From assembly GCA_014804085.1 (NCBI GenBank), contig JAAVAM010000068.1:1-13722 (forward strand): a stretch of DNA of 13,722 nt. The letters are read 5' to 3'. The position numbers were made by a program, and so were the translations under genes. Source of the DNA: Treponema sp. GTDB taxonomy: Bacteria > Spirochaetota > Spirochaetia > Treponematales > Treponemataceae. This document shows, in pieces, positions 12,860-13,722 of this stretch (positions are counted from its first letter, which is position 1; each line of letters opens with the position of its first letter). The notes beneath the pieces are model-generated. The model was given only the letters and a program-made list of their open reading frames with translations, had not been told where the DNA came from and did not search any database.

Positions 12860-13584
12860 GCTTCCTCCTTCTTCCCCGCCGCCGTGCGCCGTGCCACGGT
12901 GTCATTCGTGCTCTTGATGTTCCCCGCGACTGCCGCCACGAAGTCCGCGTAGCCGTCCATCGCCGCCACGATGTTCAGGTACGGCACGATATTGTCGTTG
13001 ATGAGCGACACGATCGGCTTTTTAAGCGAGCTTGCGCTCTCGCCCTTGCCCGCCTTTGCCCTGATATAGCCGTCATGCGCGGCGGCGAACCCGTCCTGCG
13101 CCGAGCGCAGCTGCGCCACCAGCTCCGCCACGCCCGAAAGCGACTTGACCTGCGCGGCGATTTTCTCCGCGCCCAAGTCCTCAAGCAATGACTCCGTGAG
13201 CGCGGTCTGGTCGGCGTAGTTCTTGCCCGTCATGCCGCGCCCGTACTTGTCCAGCACCGCGCACACCCCGACCGCCGCGGACTTCACCTCCGCGAACGGA
13301 CTAGCCGTGTACCCGCCCGCAAGCGTAAAGAGGTCGCGCGTCGCGGAATCCCGCGCCGAATCCGCCTCGTCCAAGGTGGACACCACCACGTCCTGCCTGA
13401 TCGCCGTCGTGTTCCGCGCGCTCAGGTTCGCCAGCTGCGCAAACTGCGCTTTCAGCACCGCGTCCTTCGCCACCGCCGTCGAGCCGCTCGCGCAAGCCGC
13501 CGCGTACTCGCGCTCCATCGCGTCCGACAGCGCGTCCAGCTCCGTCGTGCGGGTCTTGCCGTTTACCTTTGCCACTGTTACCAT
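12856..13584 (-). CDS. DUF6261-like protein, copy 2
   Basis: The 242-residue protein is the paralogue of the one encoded at 620-1357. It shares uninterrupted blocks such as NTTAIRQD, STLDEADSARDSATRDLF and SLKKPIVSLIND, and differs mostly in the first 40 residues. It is helical and soluble-looking, without signal peptide or membrane segment; the family has no known function. The start at 13584 is preferred over an in-frame ATG at 13599 because that earlier ATG overlaps the GAGGAG Shine-Dalgarno that serves 13584 and matches the leader of copy 1. Its TGA overlaps the ATG of the giant lipoprotein gene by four bases, so the two form a translationally coupled pair; a part in making, exporting or controlling that surface protein is a reasonable guess. 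A 41-bp repeat array begins about 50 bp upstream. Confidence 0.77.
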   Translation of the reverse strand: MVTVAKVNGKTRTTELDALSDAMEREYAAACASGSTAVAKDAVLKAQFAQLANLSARNTTAIRQDVVVSTLDEADSARDSATRDLFTLAGGYTASPFAEVKSAAVGVCAVLDKYGRGMTGKNYADQTALTESLLEDLGAEKIAAQVKSLSGVAELVAQLRSAQDGFAAAHDGYIRAKAGKGESASSLKKPIVSLINDNIVPYLNIVAAMDGYADFVAAVAGNIKSTNDTVARRTAAGKKEEA

Positions 13585-13633
13585 ATCCAAACTCCTCATG
13601 TATGTTTTTTGCTGAATTTAATGCCGAAAACCA

Positions 13634-13722
13634 CTCCCAAACGCTGAAAGTGCGTCGGGAAAGCCGTGGGAACGCTCCCAAAGAGCGAAAACGTGCCGGG
13701 GAAGTCTTGGGAATGCTCCCGA
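13634..13722 (-). repeat. 41-bp tandem repeat array, right, cut by the window edge
   Basis: CTCCCAA at 13634 and 13675 and the AAGYCKTGGGAAYGCTCCC block at 13661 and 13702 are each 41 bp apart. Read on the minus strand, the unit aligns with the left array: GGCTTTCCCGACGC and TTTCAGCG are shared, while CAAAAGCACTTTC there is replaced by TGGGAGCGTTCCC here. Two full units are visible and the array runs out of the window. It has the same orientation and nearly the same distance relative to its DUF6261-like gene as the left array. Confidence 0.8.

Noticed and set aside
13585..13599. Earlier ATG (13599) for the second DUF6261-like gene
   Set aside because: That ATG overlaps the GAGGAG motif that serves 13584, and copy 1 has GTG in the equivalent place before the same motif.
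1..13722. Transposase, integrase, tRNA or rRNA genes
   Set aside because: I found no transposase or integrase motif, no tRNA cloverleaf and no rRNA-like segment on either strand.

Overview
The window looks like accessory chromosome from a GC-rich host-associated spirochaete, most likely a Treponema-like organism. The reasons are: BspA-type leucine-rich-repeat (LRR) surface lipoproteins with spirochaete-style lipoboxes, a DUF4954 protein, two copies of a DUF6261-like protein, a VapBC toxin-antitoxin pair and a FRG-domain protein around one universal housekeeping gene (tsaD). The assignment rests on recognising families by eye; no search was run.

Layout. 1-139: a run of strong hairpins. 170-579: a tandem array of about ten degenerate units with an exact 41-bp period. 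620-1357 (+): DUF6261-like protein, copy 1. 1396-1993 (-): overlapping vapB-vapC genes. 1994-2092: a divergent control region with a 16-bp perfect palindrome. 2093-2764 (+): small LRR lipoprotein, closed by a strong terminator. 2842-6658 (-): an apparent operon tsaD, DUF456 membrane protein, DUF4954 protein. 6757-8491 (-): a cytoplasmic LRR protein gene overlapping a FRG-domain gene. 8538-8639: a second copy of the multi-hairpin element, inverted. 8651-12859 (-): a 1402-residue lipoprotein built from Ig-like Big_2 domains and LRRs arranged as two successive modules. 12856-13584 (-): DUF6261-like protein, copy 2, coupled by ATGA overlap to the giant lipoprotein. 13634-13722: the start of another 41-bp array, homologous to the left one and in the same orientation relative to its DUF6261 gene.

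The most striking pattern is that both ends carry the same cassette in opposite orientation: a 41-bp phased repeat array, a short conserved leader, then a DUF6261-like gene. In the right-hand copy the gene is translationally coupled to a giant surface lipoprotein. In the left-hand copy no partner follows, but a purine-rich sequence resembling the partner's ribosome-binding site survives at the gene's 3' end. The repeat units contain a dyad whose two arms have changed together between the arrays, suggesting a bound protein or a folded structure. I consider this array-DUF6261-surface-protein cassette the best candidate for an undescribed system here; the second candidate is the LRR-FRG gene pair.
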